From NCBI GenBank assembly GCA_046094505.1, contig JBJTHN010000069.1, positions 54,780 to 118,779 of the forward strand: a DNA stretch of 64,000 bases. The letters run 5' to 3'. Every line of letters starts with the position of its first letter. Positions within the stretch are counted from its first letter, which is position 1. Below are positions 52,599 to 60,717 of the stretch, piece by piece. The translations under genes and the position numbers were made by a program. This stretch comes from RFTU01 sp046094505 (lineage in GTDB: Bacteria; Pseudomonadota; Gammaproteobacteria; Burkholderiales; Burkholderiaceae_C). Under the pieces are notes generated by a model that was not told the DNA's origin, did not search any database, and worked only from the letters and a program-made list of their open reading frames with translations.

Positions 52599-53342
52599 GG
52601 TGTCGCTGACCGTACACAGGCCGCTGCTGCTGATGCGGTGCAGACCGGCAGCGTGCAGGCGCAACCGGGCCAAGGCAGCCAAGTCAGCACGCCAACGAGG
52701 GGTGCCGTCTGAGCGGGGCGCATAGCGAAACACGGCTGCTGCGTCGCCATCCACGCTGGTGTTCGCCGCACAGGGTGAATGCCCAAAGGCTTGCAGCACG
52801 TCGGGCCCCACCTCAAAGGCCTGGGGGCCGATACACGGTCCCAGCCAAGCCTGCACCTGAGCCGGGCGGCATCCGGCCTGCTCGCACAGCGCCTGCAGCG
52901 TGTTTTCCAGGACACCGGCGGCCAGGCCTCTCCAGCCGGCGTGGGCGGCTGCCACCGCACGGCCGGCCTCATCGGTCAGCAGGACCGGCAAGCAGTCGGC
53001 CACCAACACCGTGCAGGCCAACCCCACCCGGGTGGTGACGGCCGCATCGGCGGTGGCGGGGCTCTCGACGGGGCTGGCGTGCTCATCGAGGTCCAGCACC
53101 TGTGCGCCATGCACCTGGCGAAGAAACACCGGTTGTGCCCCCAGCGCGGCCCCATAGCGGCGGATGTTTTCGCCCACCGCCTGAGGGTCATCCGCCGGCG
53201 CGCCCGGGGGCTCCAGGGCCGGCGGGCGCAGGTTCAGGCTGCCGTAGGGCGCGGTGCTCATACCGCCGACGCGGGTGGCCATGGCCGCACCCACACCCGC
53301 GGGCAGCGACCAGTCGGGTATGAGCAGTGGCACCGCACTCAT
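52527..53342 (-). CDS. pgeF: PgeF, peptidoglycan editing factor (YfiH/DUF152)
   Basis: A 271-residue cytoplasmic multicopper-oxidase-like protein. E. coli PgeF removes mis-incorporated serine from UDP-MurNAc precursors; relatives were called polyphenol oxidases or LACC1 homologues. FLRQVHGAQVL, VLVADCLPVLLTD and AAAHAGWRGLAAGVLENTL contain the conserved His, Cys and His metal/active-site residues, and WLGPCIGPQAFEVG follows. It lies 12 bp downstream of maiA, so they may be cotranscribed. Confidence 0.9.
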   Translation of the reverse strand: MSAVPLLIPDWSLPAGVGAAMATRVGGMSTAPYGSLNLRPPALEPPGAPADDPQAVGENIRRYGAALGAQPVFLRQVHGAQVLDLDEHASPVESPATADAAVTTRVGLACTVLVADCLPVLLTDEAGRAVAAAHAGWRGLAAGVLENTLQALCEQAGCRPAQVQAWLGPCIGPQAFEVGPDVLQAFGHSPCAANTSVDGDAAAVFRYAPRSDGTPRWRADLAALARLRLHAAGLHRISSSGLCTVSDTSRFFSFRRDGLTGRMAASIWRHG

Positions 53343-53354
53343 GGGGCTGGCCCC

Positions 53355-53996
53355 TCACTCGGCGTCGGGACAGACCGAAGGCTGGCTCTGGCTGAACGCC
53401 GGCAGGCCCATGCACTGCTGGAAGATCCGCATCACCGTGGGTACATGGTCCAAGCGGCACTCAAATCGCTGGGCGTTGAAGATCTGCGGGACCAGGGTGA
53501 TGTCGGCCAGTGTGGGCGTGTCACCGTGGCAGAACAGGCCGGCGGACGGATGGTCGGCCAGCTGCCGCTCCACCGCAGCCAAGCCCGTTTCGACCCAGTG
53601 CCGGTACCAACGGTTCTTGTCGTCCTCGCCCAGGCCGAGGTCGGCCGTCAGGTAGCGCAACACACGCAGGTTGTTGAGTGGGTGGATTTCACAGGCGATG
53701 TCGTAGGCCAGCGCCCGTACACGGGCGCGCCCACGGGCATCCTGGGGCATCAAGGCGGGATCGGGATGCGTTTCCTCAAGGTACTCGATGATGGCCAGCG
53801 ACTGGGTCAGCAGGTGCCCGTCGTCTTCGCGCAGCGTGGGCACCAAGCGCGAAGCGGACACCGCCGCGTACGACTCGTTGAGGTGTTCGCGCCGCGGCAG
53901 GTGTACCGAGATATAGCCGTAGTCCAGGCCTTTGAGGGCCAGGGCGATGCGCACGCGGAACGAGGCGGAGGACCGGAAGTAGTTGAAGAGTTCCAT
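53355..53996 (-). CDS. maiA: Maleylacetoacetate isomerase (zeta-class GST)
   Basis: A 213-residue glutathione-dependent isomerase of tyrosine/phenylalanine breakdown (maleylacetoacetate to fumarylacetoacetate). The zeta-class Ser-Ser-Ala-Ser-x-R motif SSASFRVRIAL is at residues 9-19. LTQSLAIIEYLEETHPDPAL and the C-terminal TLADITLVPQIFNAQRF are typical. Other homogentisate-pathway genes are absent from the window. The pterin dehydratase at 10008 would fit a phenylalanine pathway, but is 43 kb away. Confidence 0.87.
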   Translation of the reverse strand: MELFNYFRSSASFRVRIALALKGLDYGYISVHLPRREHLNESYAAVSASRLVPTLREDDGHLLTQSLAIIEYLEETHPDPALMPQDARGRARVRALAYDIACEIHPLNNLRVLRYLTADLGLGEDDKNRWYRHWVETGLAAVERQLADHPSAGLFCHGDTPTLADITLVPQIFNAQRFECRLDHVPTVMRIFQQCMGLPAFSQSQPSVCPDAE

Positions 53997-54038
53997 GGGT
54001 GTGGGGTCTTGATGGGCTTCAGACGAGCGTCAGCGCAC

Positions 54039-54044
54039 TACACT
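54039..54044 (+). promoter_or_regulatory. -10-like element, leaderless spacing
   Basis: TACACT ends 7 nt before the Nudix ATG (54052); GGGTGTC between them is not a useful Shine-Dalgarno. Confidence 0.4.
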
Positions 54045-54051
54045 GGGTGTC

Positions 54052-54603
54052 ATGTTGTTGAGCCACCGTGCCCGCATCCAACATTGCCGAGCCTGCGGCA
54101 CGGCGGTGAGCTACCGCGTGCCGCCCGACGACAACCGGGAACGGGCCATGTGCGGCGGCTGCGGCCATATCCAGTACGAAAACCCGCTGAACGTGGTGGG
54201 CACGGTACCGGTTTGGCAGGACAGGGTGCTGCTGTGCCGCCGCAACATTGAGCCGCGGCACGGCTTTTGGACCCTGCCGGCAGGATTCTTGGAACTGGGC
54301 GAATCCACCGCCGACGGCGCGCGGCGCGAGACCGATGAAGAGGCCGGCGCCGATATCGAACTGGGCCCGCTGTTCTCGCTGCTCAATGTGGTGCAGGTGG
54401 GTCAGGTTCATCTGTTCTACCTGGCCACGCTCAAAAGCGACGTGTTCCAACCGGGCCCCGAAACCATCGAGGCCCGTCTGTTTGCCGAACACGAAGTACC
54501 CTGGGATGAACTGGCCTTCCGCACGGTCAAGGTGACGCTGCGGCACTTCTTCGAATGCCGGCGCAGCGGGCAGTTCGAATTGCACTGCAGCGACATCGGC
54601 TGA
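54052..54603 (+). CDS. Nudix hydrolase with zinc ribbon
   Basis: A 183-residue Nudix protein. An N-terminal zinc ribbon (CRAC at 12-15, CGGC at 34-37) is followed by a Nudix box in full consensus, GFLELGESTADGARRETDEE then AG (G-x5-E-x7-RE-x2-EE). This is the NUDT12/NudC-like or YjaD-like short group; an NADH, ADP-ribose or nucleotide substrate is possible. There is no NudC QPWPFPxS motif, so a true NudC is unlikely. It converges on lpdA with a 6-bp gap. Confidence 0.85.
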   Translation: MLLSHRARIQHCRACGTAVSYRVPPDDNRERAMCGGCGHIQYENPLNVVGTVPVWQDRVLLCRRNIEPRHGFWTLPAGFLELGESTADGARRETDEEAGADIELGPLFSLLNVVQVGQVHLFYLATLKSDVFQPGPETIEARLFAEHEVPWDELAFRTVKVTLRHFFECRRSGQFELHCSDIG

Positions 54604-54609
54604 CCCCGA

Positions 54610-56418
54610 TCAACGCTTGGCCGGCGGCAGGTCGGTGCACGAACCATGCGCCACCTCGGCGGCCATGCCGATGCTCTCACCCAGCGTGGGGTGTGGGTGA
54701 ATGGTCTTGCCAATATCCACGGCATCCGCACCCATCTCGATGGCCAGTGCAATCTCACCAATCATGTCGCCGGCGTGGGTGCCCACGATGCCGCCGCCCA
54801 GGATCTTGCCGTAGCCATGGGCCTCGGGTGCATCATCGAACAACAGTTTGGTGAATCCCTCGTCGCGGCCATTGGCGATGGCCCGGCCCGAGGCGGACCA
54901 TGGGAACAGTCCCTTCTTGACCTTGATGCCCTGCGCCTTGGCCTGGTCCTCTGTGAGGCCCACCCAGGCCACCTCGGGGTCGGTGTAGGCCACGCTCGCG
55001 ATCACCCGGGCGTTGAACGCCGCAGCAGCCAGTTCGGGCTTGCCCAGCAACTCGCCTGCAATCACCTCCGCCGCCACATGCGCCTCGTGCACGGCCTTGT
55101 GGGCCAGCATGGGCTGACCCACGATGTCACCAATGGCGAAGATGTGCGCCATGTTCGTGCGCATCTGGATGTCCACGTCGATGAAGCCGCGCTCGCTCAC
55201 CGCCACACCGGCCTTGTCGGCGGCAATTTTCTTGCCGTTGGGCGTACGGCCCACGGCTTGCAAGACCAGATCGTAGGTACCTTCGCTCTTGGTGCCGTCC
55301 AGTCCCTCGAACTGCACCTTGATGCCTTGCGGCGTGGCCTGTGCCCCGACCGTTTTGGTCTTGAGCATGATCTGGTCGAAGCGGTGGGCATTCATCTTCT
55401 GCCAGACCTTGACCAGGTCACGGTCAGCGCCTTGCATCAGGCCATCGAGCATTTCCACCACATCCAGCCGTGCGCCCAGGGTGCTGTAGACCGTACCCAT
55501 TTCCAAGCCGATGATGCCGCCTCCGATGATCAGCAGCTTCTTGGGCACTTCCTTCAGGCCCAGGGCACCGGTGCTGTCGACGATGCGCGGGTCGTCCGGC
55601 AGGAACGGCAGGCGAACCGCCTGTGAGCCCGCGGCAATGATGCAGCGCTTGAAGGCGATAAGCTGTTGGCTGCCCGTCTTGTCCTGCCCGGCGCCCGTGG
55701 TTTCTTCCACCGTCACACGGTGGCTGCCGGTGAAGGCACCGTAGCCCCGTACCACCGTGACCTTGCGCATCTTGGCCATGGCAGCCAAACCGCCGGTGAG
55801 CTTGCCGATCACCTTCTCCTTGTGGCCACGCAGCTTGTCGATGTTGAGCTTCGGGGCACCGAAGTCCACACCGAGGTCGGCCATGTGGCTGACCTCGTCC
55901 ATCACCGCGGCCACGTGCAGCAACGCCTTGGAAGGGATGCATCCCACATTCAGGCACACGCCACCCAAGGTGGCATAGCGCTCGACCAGCACCACCTTCA
56001 GGCCCAGATCGGCCGCACGAAAGGCCGCGCTGTAGCCGCCCGGTCCTGCACCCAGCACCAGCACATCGCACTGGAGATCGAAGGCCGAGCCATCGTCGGC
56101 CACGACGGCAGCTGCAGGGGCGCCTTCCGGAGCAGGCGCCAGCGGCGATGGCGCGGGTGCAGCAGCCCCGGCCACCGAAGCCGCCACCTCCAGCGACAGC
56201 ACCACGGTGCCCTCGCCCACCTTGTCGCCGAGCTTGACCTTGACTTCCTTGACCACGCCCGCGTGGCTGGACGGAATCTCCATGGAGGCTTTGTCGGACT
56301 CCACGGTGATCAGGCTTTGCTCCACCTTGATCGTGTCGCCCGGCTTGACCAGCAACTCGATCACGGCCACTTCTTTGAAGTCGCCGATATCGGGAACCTT
56401 GATGTCGATGATGGACAT
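54610..56418 (-). CDS. lpdA: Lpd, dihydrolipoamide dehydrogenase with N-terminal lipoyl domain
   Basis: A 602-residue E3 with a lipoyl domain fused at the N-terminus (residues 1-80, lipoyl-lysine K43 in VESDKASME). An Ala/Pro linker follows, then the flavoprotein: FAD motif GAGPGG (123-128), redox cysteines C155 and C160 in GGVCLNVGCIPSK, NAD motif GGGIIGLEMG and catalytic His-Glu in HPHPTLGE. It reoxidises dihydrolipoamide in the pyruvate dehydrogenase complex. The start at 56418 is set by GGGGGA upstream. The lipoyl-E3 fusion is typical of several betaproteobacteria. It is 11 bp after aceF. Confidence 0.96.
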   Translation of the reverse strand: MSIIDIKVPDIGDFKEVAVIELLVKPGDTIKVEQSLITVESDKASMEIPSSHAGVVKEVKVKLGDKVGEGTVVLSLEVAASVAGAAAPAPSPLAPAPEGAPAAAVVADDGSAFDLQCDVLVLGAGPGGYSAAFRAADLGLKVVLVERYATLGGVCLNVGCIPSKALLHVAAVMDEVSHMADLGVDFGAPKLNIDKLRGHKEKVIGKLTGGLAAMAKMRKVTVVRGYGAFTGSHRVTVEETTGAGQDKTGSQQLIAFKRCIIAAGSQAVRLPFLPDDPRIVDSTGALGLKEVPKKLLIIGGGIIGLEMGTVYSTLGARLDVVEMLDGLMQGADRDLVKVWQKMNAHRFDQIMLKTKTVGAQATPQGIKVQFEGLDGTKSEGTYDLVLQAVGRTPNGKKIAADKAGVAVSERGFIDVDIQMRTNMAHIFAIGDIVGQPMLAHKAVHEAHVAAEVIAGELLGKPELAAAAFNARVIASVAYTDPEVAWVGLTEDQAKAQGIKVKKGLFPWSASGRAIANGRDEGFTKLLFDDAPEAHGYGKILGGGIVGTHAGDMIGEIALAIEMGADAVDIGKTIHPHPTLGESIGMAAEVAHGSCTDLPPAKR

Positions 56419-56429
56419 GGCTTCCCCCG

Positions 56430-57743
56430 TCACAGCATGATCCGGCGGAAGTCCGCCAGGATCTGGCCCAAGTAGGCATTGAATCGGGCGGCAGCCGCGC
56501 CATCAATGACCCGATGGTCCCAGGTGAGGGACAGCGGCAACATCAGCCGCGGCACGAACTCCCGGTCATTCCAAACCGGCTCCAATTGGCTCTTGCAAAC
56601 GCCCAGGATGGCCACCTCCGGCGCATTGATGATGGGCGTGAAGTAGCGCCCACCGATGCCGCCAAGGCTGGAGATGGTGAAGGTGGCGCCGCTCATATCC
56701 GCAGGACCCAGCTTGCCTTCACGGGCCTTCTTGGCCAGCTCGCCCATTTCCTGGCTGATCTGCAGAATGCCCTTCTGGTCGGCGTTCTTGATCACCGGCA
56801 CCACCAGGCCGTTGGGCGTGTCCGCCGCAAAGCCGATGTGCCAGTACTGCTTGTAGACGAGTGCGTCACCGTCCAGCGAGCTGTTGAACTCGGGGAACTT
56901 CTTGAGCGCGGCCACGCAAGCCTTGATCAGGAAGGCCAGCATCGTGACCTTCACACCGGTCTTTTCGTTTTCTTTGTTGGTGGCCACGCGGAAGGCCTCA
57001 AGCTCGGTGATGTCGGCGTCGTCATGGTTGGTGACGGCCGGGATCATCACGGCGTTGCGCAGCAGGTTGGCTCCGCTGATCTTCTTGATACGGCCGAGCT
57101 CTTTGCGCTCAATCGGGCCGAACTTGGCGAAGTCCACCTTGGGCCAGGGTATCAGGCCCAAGCCATCCCCAACGGCGCCCGCAGCGGGAGCACGGGCCGC
57201 TTGCGCGGCGGTCTGAACCGCACCCGCCATCACGGACTTGGTGAAGGCCTGTACATCGGCCTGTGTGATCCGGCCTTTGGCCCCACTGCCCTTGACCTCG
57301 TGCAGCGGTACGCCGAGCTCACGGGCGAACTTGCGCACCGTGGGCGATGCGTGCGGCAAACCCGTGGCCGGTGCGGCCGTGGGGATGTGAGGGGCCTGTG
57401 GGACGTCGGGTGCGGCGCCGGAAGTGGCCGCCACGGCGATGGCTGCAGCCGGCGCGGGTGATGTGGCGGGCACGGGTGCCGGCGCCGGTGCAGCGGCAGC
57501 ATCGCCCTGCGCCTGTAACACCAGCACGAGGCTTCCTTCCCGAACCTTGTCACCCAAGGCAACCTTGAGCTCCTGGACCACGCCCGCGTGGCTCGAGGGA
57601 ATCTCCATCGAGGCCTTGTCGCTTTCCACCGTGATCAGGCTTTGCTCCAACTTGACCGTATCGCCGGGCTTGACCAGCACCTCGATGACGGCCACCTCAT
57701 CGAAATCCCCGATGTCGGGGACCTTCACTTCAACCAGTGCCAT
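56430..57743 (-). CDS. aceF: AceF, dihydrolipoamide acetyltransferase (E2)
   Basis: A 437-residue E2 core of pyruvate dehydrogenase, transferring acetyl to CoA. It has a single lipoyl domain (residues 1-75, K43), an Ala/Pro-rich linker (~85-130), a peripheral-subunit-binding domain (SPTVRKFARELGVPLHEVKG) and the catalytic domain ending in DHRVIDGAAAARF. E. coli AceF has three lipoyl domains; here one is on E2 and a near-identical one is on E3. It is 21 bp after aceE. Confidence 0.96.
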   Translation of the reverse strand: MALVEVKVPDIGDFDEVAVIEVLVKPGDTVKLEQSLITVESDKASMEIPSSHAGVVQELKVALGDKVREGSLVLVLQAQGDAAAAPAPAPVPATSPAPAAAIAVAATSGAAPDVPQAPHIPTAAPATGLPHASPTVRKFARELGVPLHEVKGSGAKGRITQADVQAFTKSVMAGAVQTAAQAARAPAAGAVGDGLGLIPWPKVDFAKFGPIERKELGRIKKISGANLLRNAVMIPAVTNHDDADITELEAFRVATNKENEKTGVKVTMLAFLIKACVAALKKFPEFNSSLDGDALVYKQYWHIGFAADTPNGLVVPVIKNADQKGILQISQEMGELAKKAREGKLGPADMSGATFTISSLGGIGGRYFTPIINAPEVAILGVCKSQLEPVWNDREFVPRLMLPLSLTWDHRVIDGAAAARFNAYLGQILADFRRIML

Positions 57744-57764
57744 GTTCCTGTCTCCGTAATGCGT

Positions 57765-60467
57765 TCAAGCGAACAGGGGGTTGATCTTCTCGGTGTTCAA
57801 ACCGTACTTCTTGATCGCCTCGGCCACCTTGGCCGCCGGCACCAGGCCTTCATCGGCCAAGGCCTTGAGCGCGGCCACCACCACGTAGTGGCGGTTGACC
57901 TCGAAGTGCTCGCGCAGCTTTTTGCGGAAGTCCGAACGCCCAAACCCGTCGGTGCCCAGCACGGTGTAGCCCTTGTCCTTGGGGATGAAGGCGCGGATCT
58001 GCTCGGCGTAGTTCTTCATGTAGTCAGTGGCCGCCACCACCGGGCCCGGCAGTGTGGACAACTGCTGCGTCACATAGGGCACGCGTTGCTTCTCGGTGGG
58101 GTGCAACAGGTTCCAGCGTGCGCAGTCCTGGCCTTCGCGGGTGAGTTCGTTGAAGCTGGGGCAGCTCCACACGTGCGCCACCACGCCCCAATCCACCGCC
58201 AGCAGCTTCTTGGCTTCCATGCTCTCGCGCAGGATCGTGCCCGAACCCAGCAGGTTGACCTGCGGCGCCGTCTTGGCGCCCTCTGCCCGCTCCAGCAGGT
58301 ACATGCCTTTGATGATCTGCTCTTCGGTGCCGGGCTTGAGGCCGGGCATGGGGTAGTTTTCGTTGAGCAAGGTCACATAGAAGAACACGTTCTCCTGGCG
58401 CTCCACCATGCGCTTCATGCCGTGGTGCAGAATCACGCCCACCTCGTGGGCAAACGTGGGGTCGTAGGACACGCAGTTGGGAATCGTCCCGGCCAGGATG
58501 TGGCTGTGGCCGTCTTCGTGCTGCAGGCCTTCGCCGTTGAGCGTGGTGCGGCCGGATGTTCCGCCCAACAAGAAGCCGCGGGCCTGCATGTCGCCCGCTG
58601 CCCAGGCCAGGTCGCCAATGCGTTGGAAGCCGAACATCGAGTAGTACACGAAGAACGGCACCATGATCCGGTTGTTCGTCGAATACGAGGTGGCCGCAGC
58701 GATCCACGAGCTCATGCCGCCGGCTTCGTTGATGCCTTCTTGCAGGATCTGGCCGGCCTTGTCTTCGCGGTAGTACATCACCTGGTCCTTGTCGACCGGC
58801 GTGTACTTCTGGCCCTCGGGGTTGTAGATGCCCACCTGGCGGAACAGGCCTTCCATGCCGAAGGTCCGGGCTTCGTCCACCAAGATGGGCACCACGCGCG
58901 GGCCCAGGGCCTGGTCGCGCAGAAGCTGGGTCAGGAAGCGCACATAGGCTTGGGTCGTGGAGATCTCACGCCCTTCGGCGGTGGGCTCCAGCACGGCTTT
59001 GAAGGTTTCCAAGGCCGGCACGGTGAAGCTCTCGGTGCTGACCGTGCGCCGGTGCGGCAGGTAGCCCCCCAGGGCCTGGCGACGCTCGTGCAGGTAGCGC
59101 ATCTCCGGGGTGTCGTCGGCCGGCTTGTAGAACGGGATCTTGGCCAGCTCGCTGTCTGGGATGGGAATGTTGAAGCGGTCGCGGAAGTGGCGAATGTCCT
59201 CGTCCGTGAGCTTCTTGGTCTGGTGGGCGGTGTTCTTGCCTTCACCGGCCTTGCCCATCCCCCAGCCCTTGACGGTCTTGACCAGCAGCACGGTGGGCTG
59301 GCCCTGGGTGTTGTTGGCACGGTGGAACGCGGCGTACACCTTCTGGGCATCATGCCCGCCTCGGCGCAGGTTCCAGATGTCCTCATCGGTCATCTTGGAC
59401 ACCAACTCCAGGGTGCGCGGGTCGCGGCCGAAGAAGTTCTTGCGCACGAAAGCGCCATCGTTGGCCTTGAAGGCCTGATAGTCACCGTCCAGCGTGTCCA
59501 TCATGATCTTGCGCAGCGCGCCGTCCTTGTCGCGCGCCAGCAGGGCGTCCCACTCCTTGCCCCACAGGAGCTTGATCACATTCCAGCCGGCTCCGCGGAA
59601 CTCGCCCTCGAGTTCTTGGATGATCTTGCCGTTGCCGCGAACAGGGCCATCCAGCCGCTGCAGGTTGCAGTTGATGACGAAGACCAGGTTGTCCAGATTT
59701 TCGCGCGCGGCCAAGCCGATGGCGCCCAGCGATTCCGGCTCGTCCATCTCGCCGTCGCCGCAGAAGACCCACACCTTGCGCTTGCTGGTGTCGGCAATGC
59801 CACGGGCATGCAGGTACTTCAGGAAGCGTGCCTGGTAGATGGCCATCAAAGGACCCAAGCCCATGGACACGGTGGGGAACTGCCAGAACTCGGGCATCAG
59901 CTTGGGGTGCGGGTAGCTCGACAGGCCCTTGCCCTGCACTTCCTGGCGGAAGTTCAGGAGGTGCTCTTCGCTCAACCGGCCCTCCAAGAAGGCACGAGCA
60001 TAGATGCCCGGGGCGCTGTGGCCCTGCATGTAGAGCAGGTCACCCCCATGCGTGCCGCCTTTGTCGGTGTCGTCGGCATGCCAGAAGTGGTTGAAGCCCG
60101 CGGCGAACATGTGCGCCAGCGATTGGAAGGAACTGATGTGGCCGCCCAGGTCACCGCCGTCTTCCGGGTTCAAGCGGTTGGCCTTGACCACCATGGCCAT
60201 GGCGTTCCAGCGCATGTACGCGCGCAAGCGCCCTTCGAGCTCCAGGTTGCCCGGGCTGTGCTCTTCCTCGGTGGGCTCGATGGTGTTCACATAGCCGGTG
60301 GTGGCCGAGAACGGCATGTCGATGCTGTGCTCGCGTGCGTGCTCCAGCAGCTGCTCCAAGAGGAAGTGCCCGCGCTCATGGCCCTCGCTTTCCAAGACGG
60401 CCGAGAAGGCATCAAGCCACTCCCGGGTTTCCTGTTGATCCAAGTCCTGGGGCTGTGCAGCGCTCAT
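57765..60467 (-). CDS. aceE: AceE, pyruvate dehydrogenase E1 (homodimeric)
   Basis: A 900-residue thiamine-diphosphate enzyme that decarboxylates pyruvate and acetylates lipoyl groups. The TPP/Mg motif is GDGEMDEPES then NLVFVINCNLQRLDGPVRGN. Family blocks HISSFQSLAHM, SMGLGPLMAIYQARF, FGFQRIGDLAWAAGD and DGFGRSDFR are present. Length matches the ~890-residue homodimeric form. AAGGAG 7 nt before the ATG sets the start at 60467. First gene of the aceE-aceF-lpdA operon; divergent from a two-component system over a 250-bp AT-richer region in which no PdhR-like operator was recognised. Confidence 0.97.
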   Translation of the reverse strand: MSAAQPQDLDQQETREWLDAFSAVLESEGHERGHFLLEQLLEHAREHSIDMPFSATTGYVNTIEPTEEEHSPGNLELEGRLRAYMRWNAMAMVVKANRLNPEDGGDLGGHISSFQSLAHMFAAGFNHFWHADDTDKGGTHGGDLLYMQGHSAPGIYARAFLEGRLSEEHLLNFRQEVQGKGLSSYPHPKLMPEFWQFPTVSMGLGPLMAIYQARFLKYLHARGIADTSKRKVWVFCGDGEMDEPESLGAIGLAARENLDNLVFVINCNLQRLDGPVRGNGKIIQELEGEFRGAGWNVIKLLWGKEWDALLARDKDGALRKIMMDTLDGDYQAFKANDGAFVRKNFFGRDPRTLELVSKMTDEDIWNLRRGGHDAQKVYAAFHRANNTQGQPTVLLVKTVKGWGMGKAGEGKNTAHQTKKLTDEDIRHFRDRFNIPIPDSELAKIPFYKPADDTPEMRYLHERRQALGGYLPHRRTVSTESFTVPALETFKAVLEPTAEGREISTTQAYVRFLTQLLRDQALGPRVVPILVDEARTFGMEGLFRQVGIYNPEGQKYTPVDKDQVMYYREDKAGQILQEGINEAGGMSSWIAAATSYSTNNRIMVPFFVYYSMFGFQRIGDLAWAAGDMQARGFLLGGTSGRTTLNGEGLQHEDGHSHILAGTIPNCVSYDPTFAHEVGVILHHGMKRMVERQENVFFYVTLLNENYPMPGLKPGTEEQIIKGMYLLERAEGAKTAPQVNLLGSGTILRESMEAKKLLAVDWGVVAHVWSCPSFNELTREGQDCARWNLLHPTEKQRVPYVTQQLSTLPGPVVAATDYMKNYAEQIRAFIPKDKGYTVLGTDGFGRSDFRKKLREHFEVNRHYVVVAALKALADEGLVPAAKVAEAIKKYGLNTEKINPLFA

Positions 60468-60705
60468 GTCTACTCCTTCTCGGTTGATGCAGGAGCCGGC
60501 GGTTGGCCGGCTGTGTCGGGGCCTCTTGGGGCTCTTGTGCGGCACGCTAGCCGAGGCTAGGTGCTCAGGCCATTCGGGCATGCCTGTGGACACACCCGAA
60601 CGCCGTGTTGCGAAGTATTGCAGAACTTTCGTCAAATTCCAAATCGTGCGACTTCGTTTCTTATTATGAAACACAGTCTGCCCCAAAAGCTTCTGGTGAC
60701 CCGTC

Positions 60706-60711
60706 GATAAT
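60706..60711 (+). promoter_or_regulatory. -10-like element for the histidine kinase, leaderless spacing
   Basis: GATAAT ends 6 nt before the kinase ATG at 60718 with CCCGTC between; no Shine-Dalgarno is present. Confidence 0.5.
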
Positions 60712-60717
60712 CCCGTC

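Noticed and set aside
57588..60560. A 990-codon open frame on the plus strand opposite aceE and aceF.
   Set aside because: It is antisense to two unmistakable genes, has His/Gln/Val-rich nonsense composition and no domain. Long empty antisense frames are expected at this G+C.
60468..60717. A PdhR-like operator or strong promoter in the aceE/kinase gap.
   Set aside because: Only a weak CGAAGT/ACTTCG pair 34 bp apart and AT-rich DNA (TATTAT at 60662) were seen; no -35/-10 pair with good spacing on the aceE strand.
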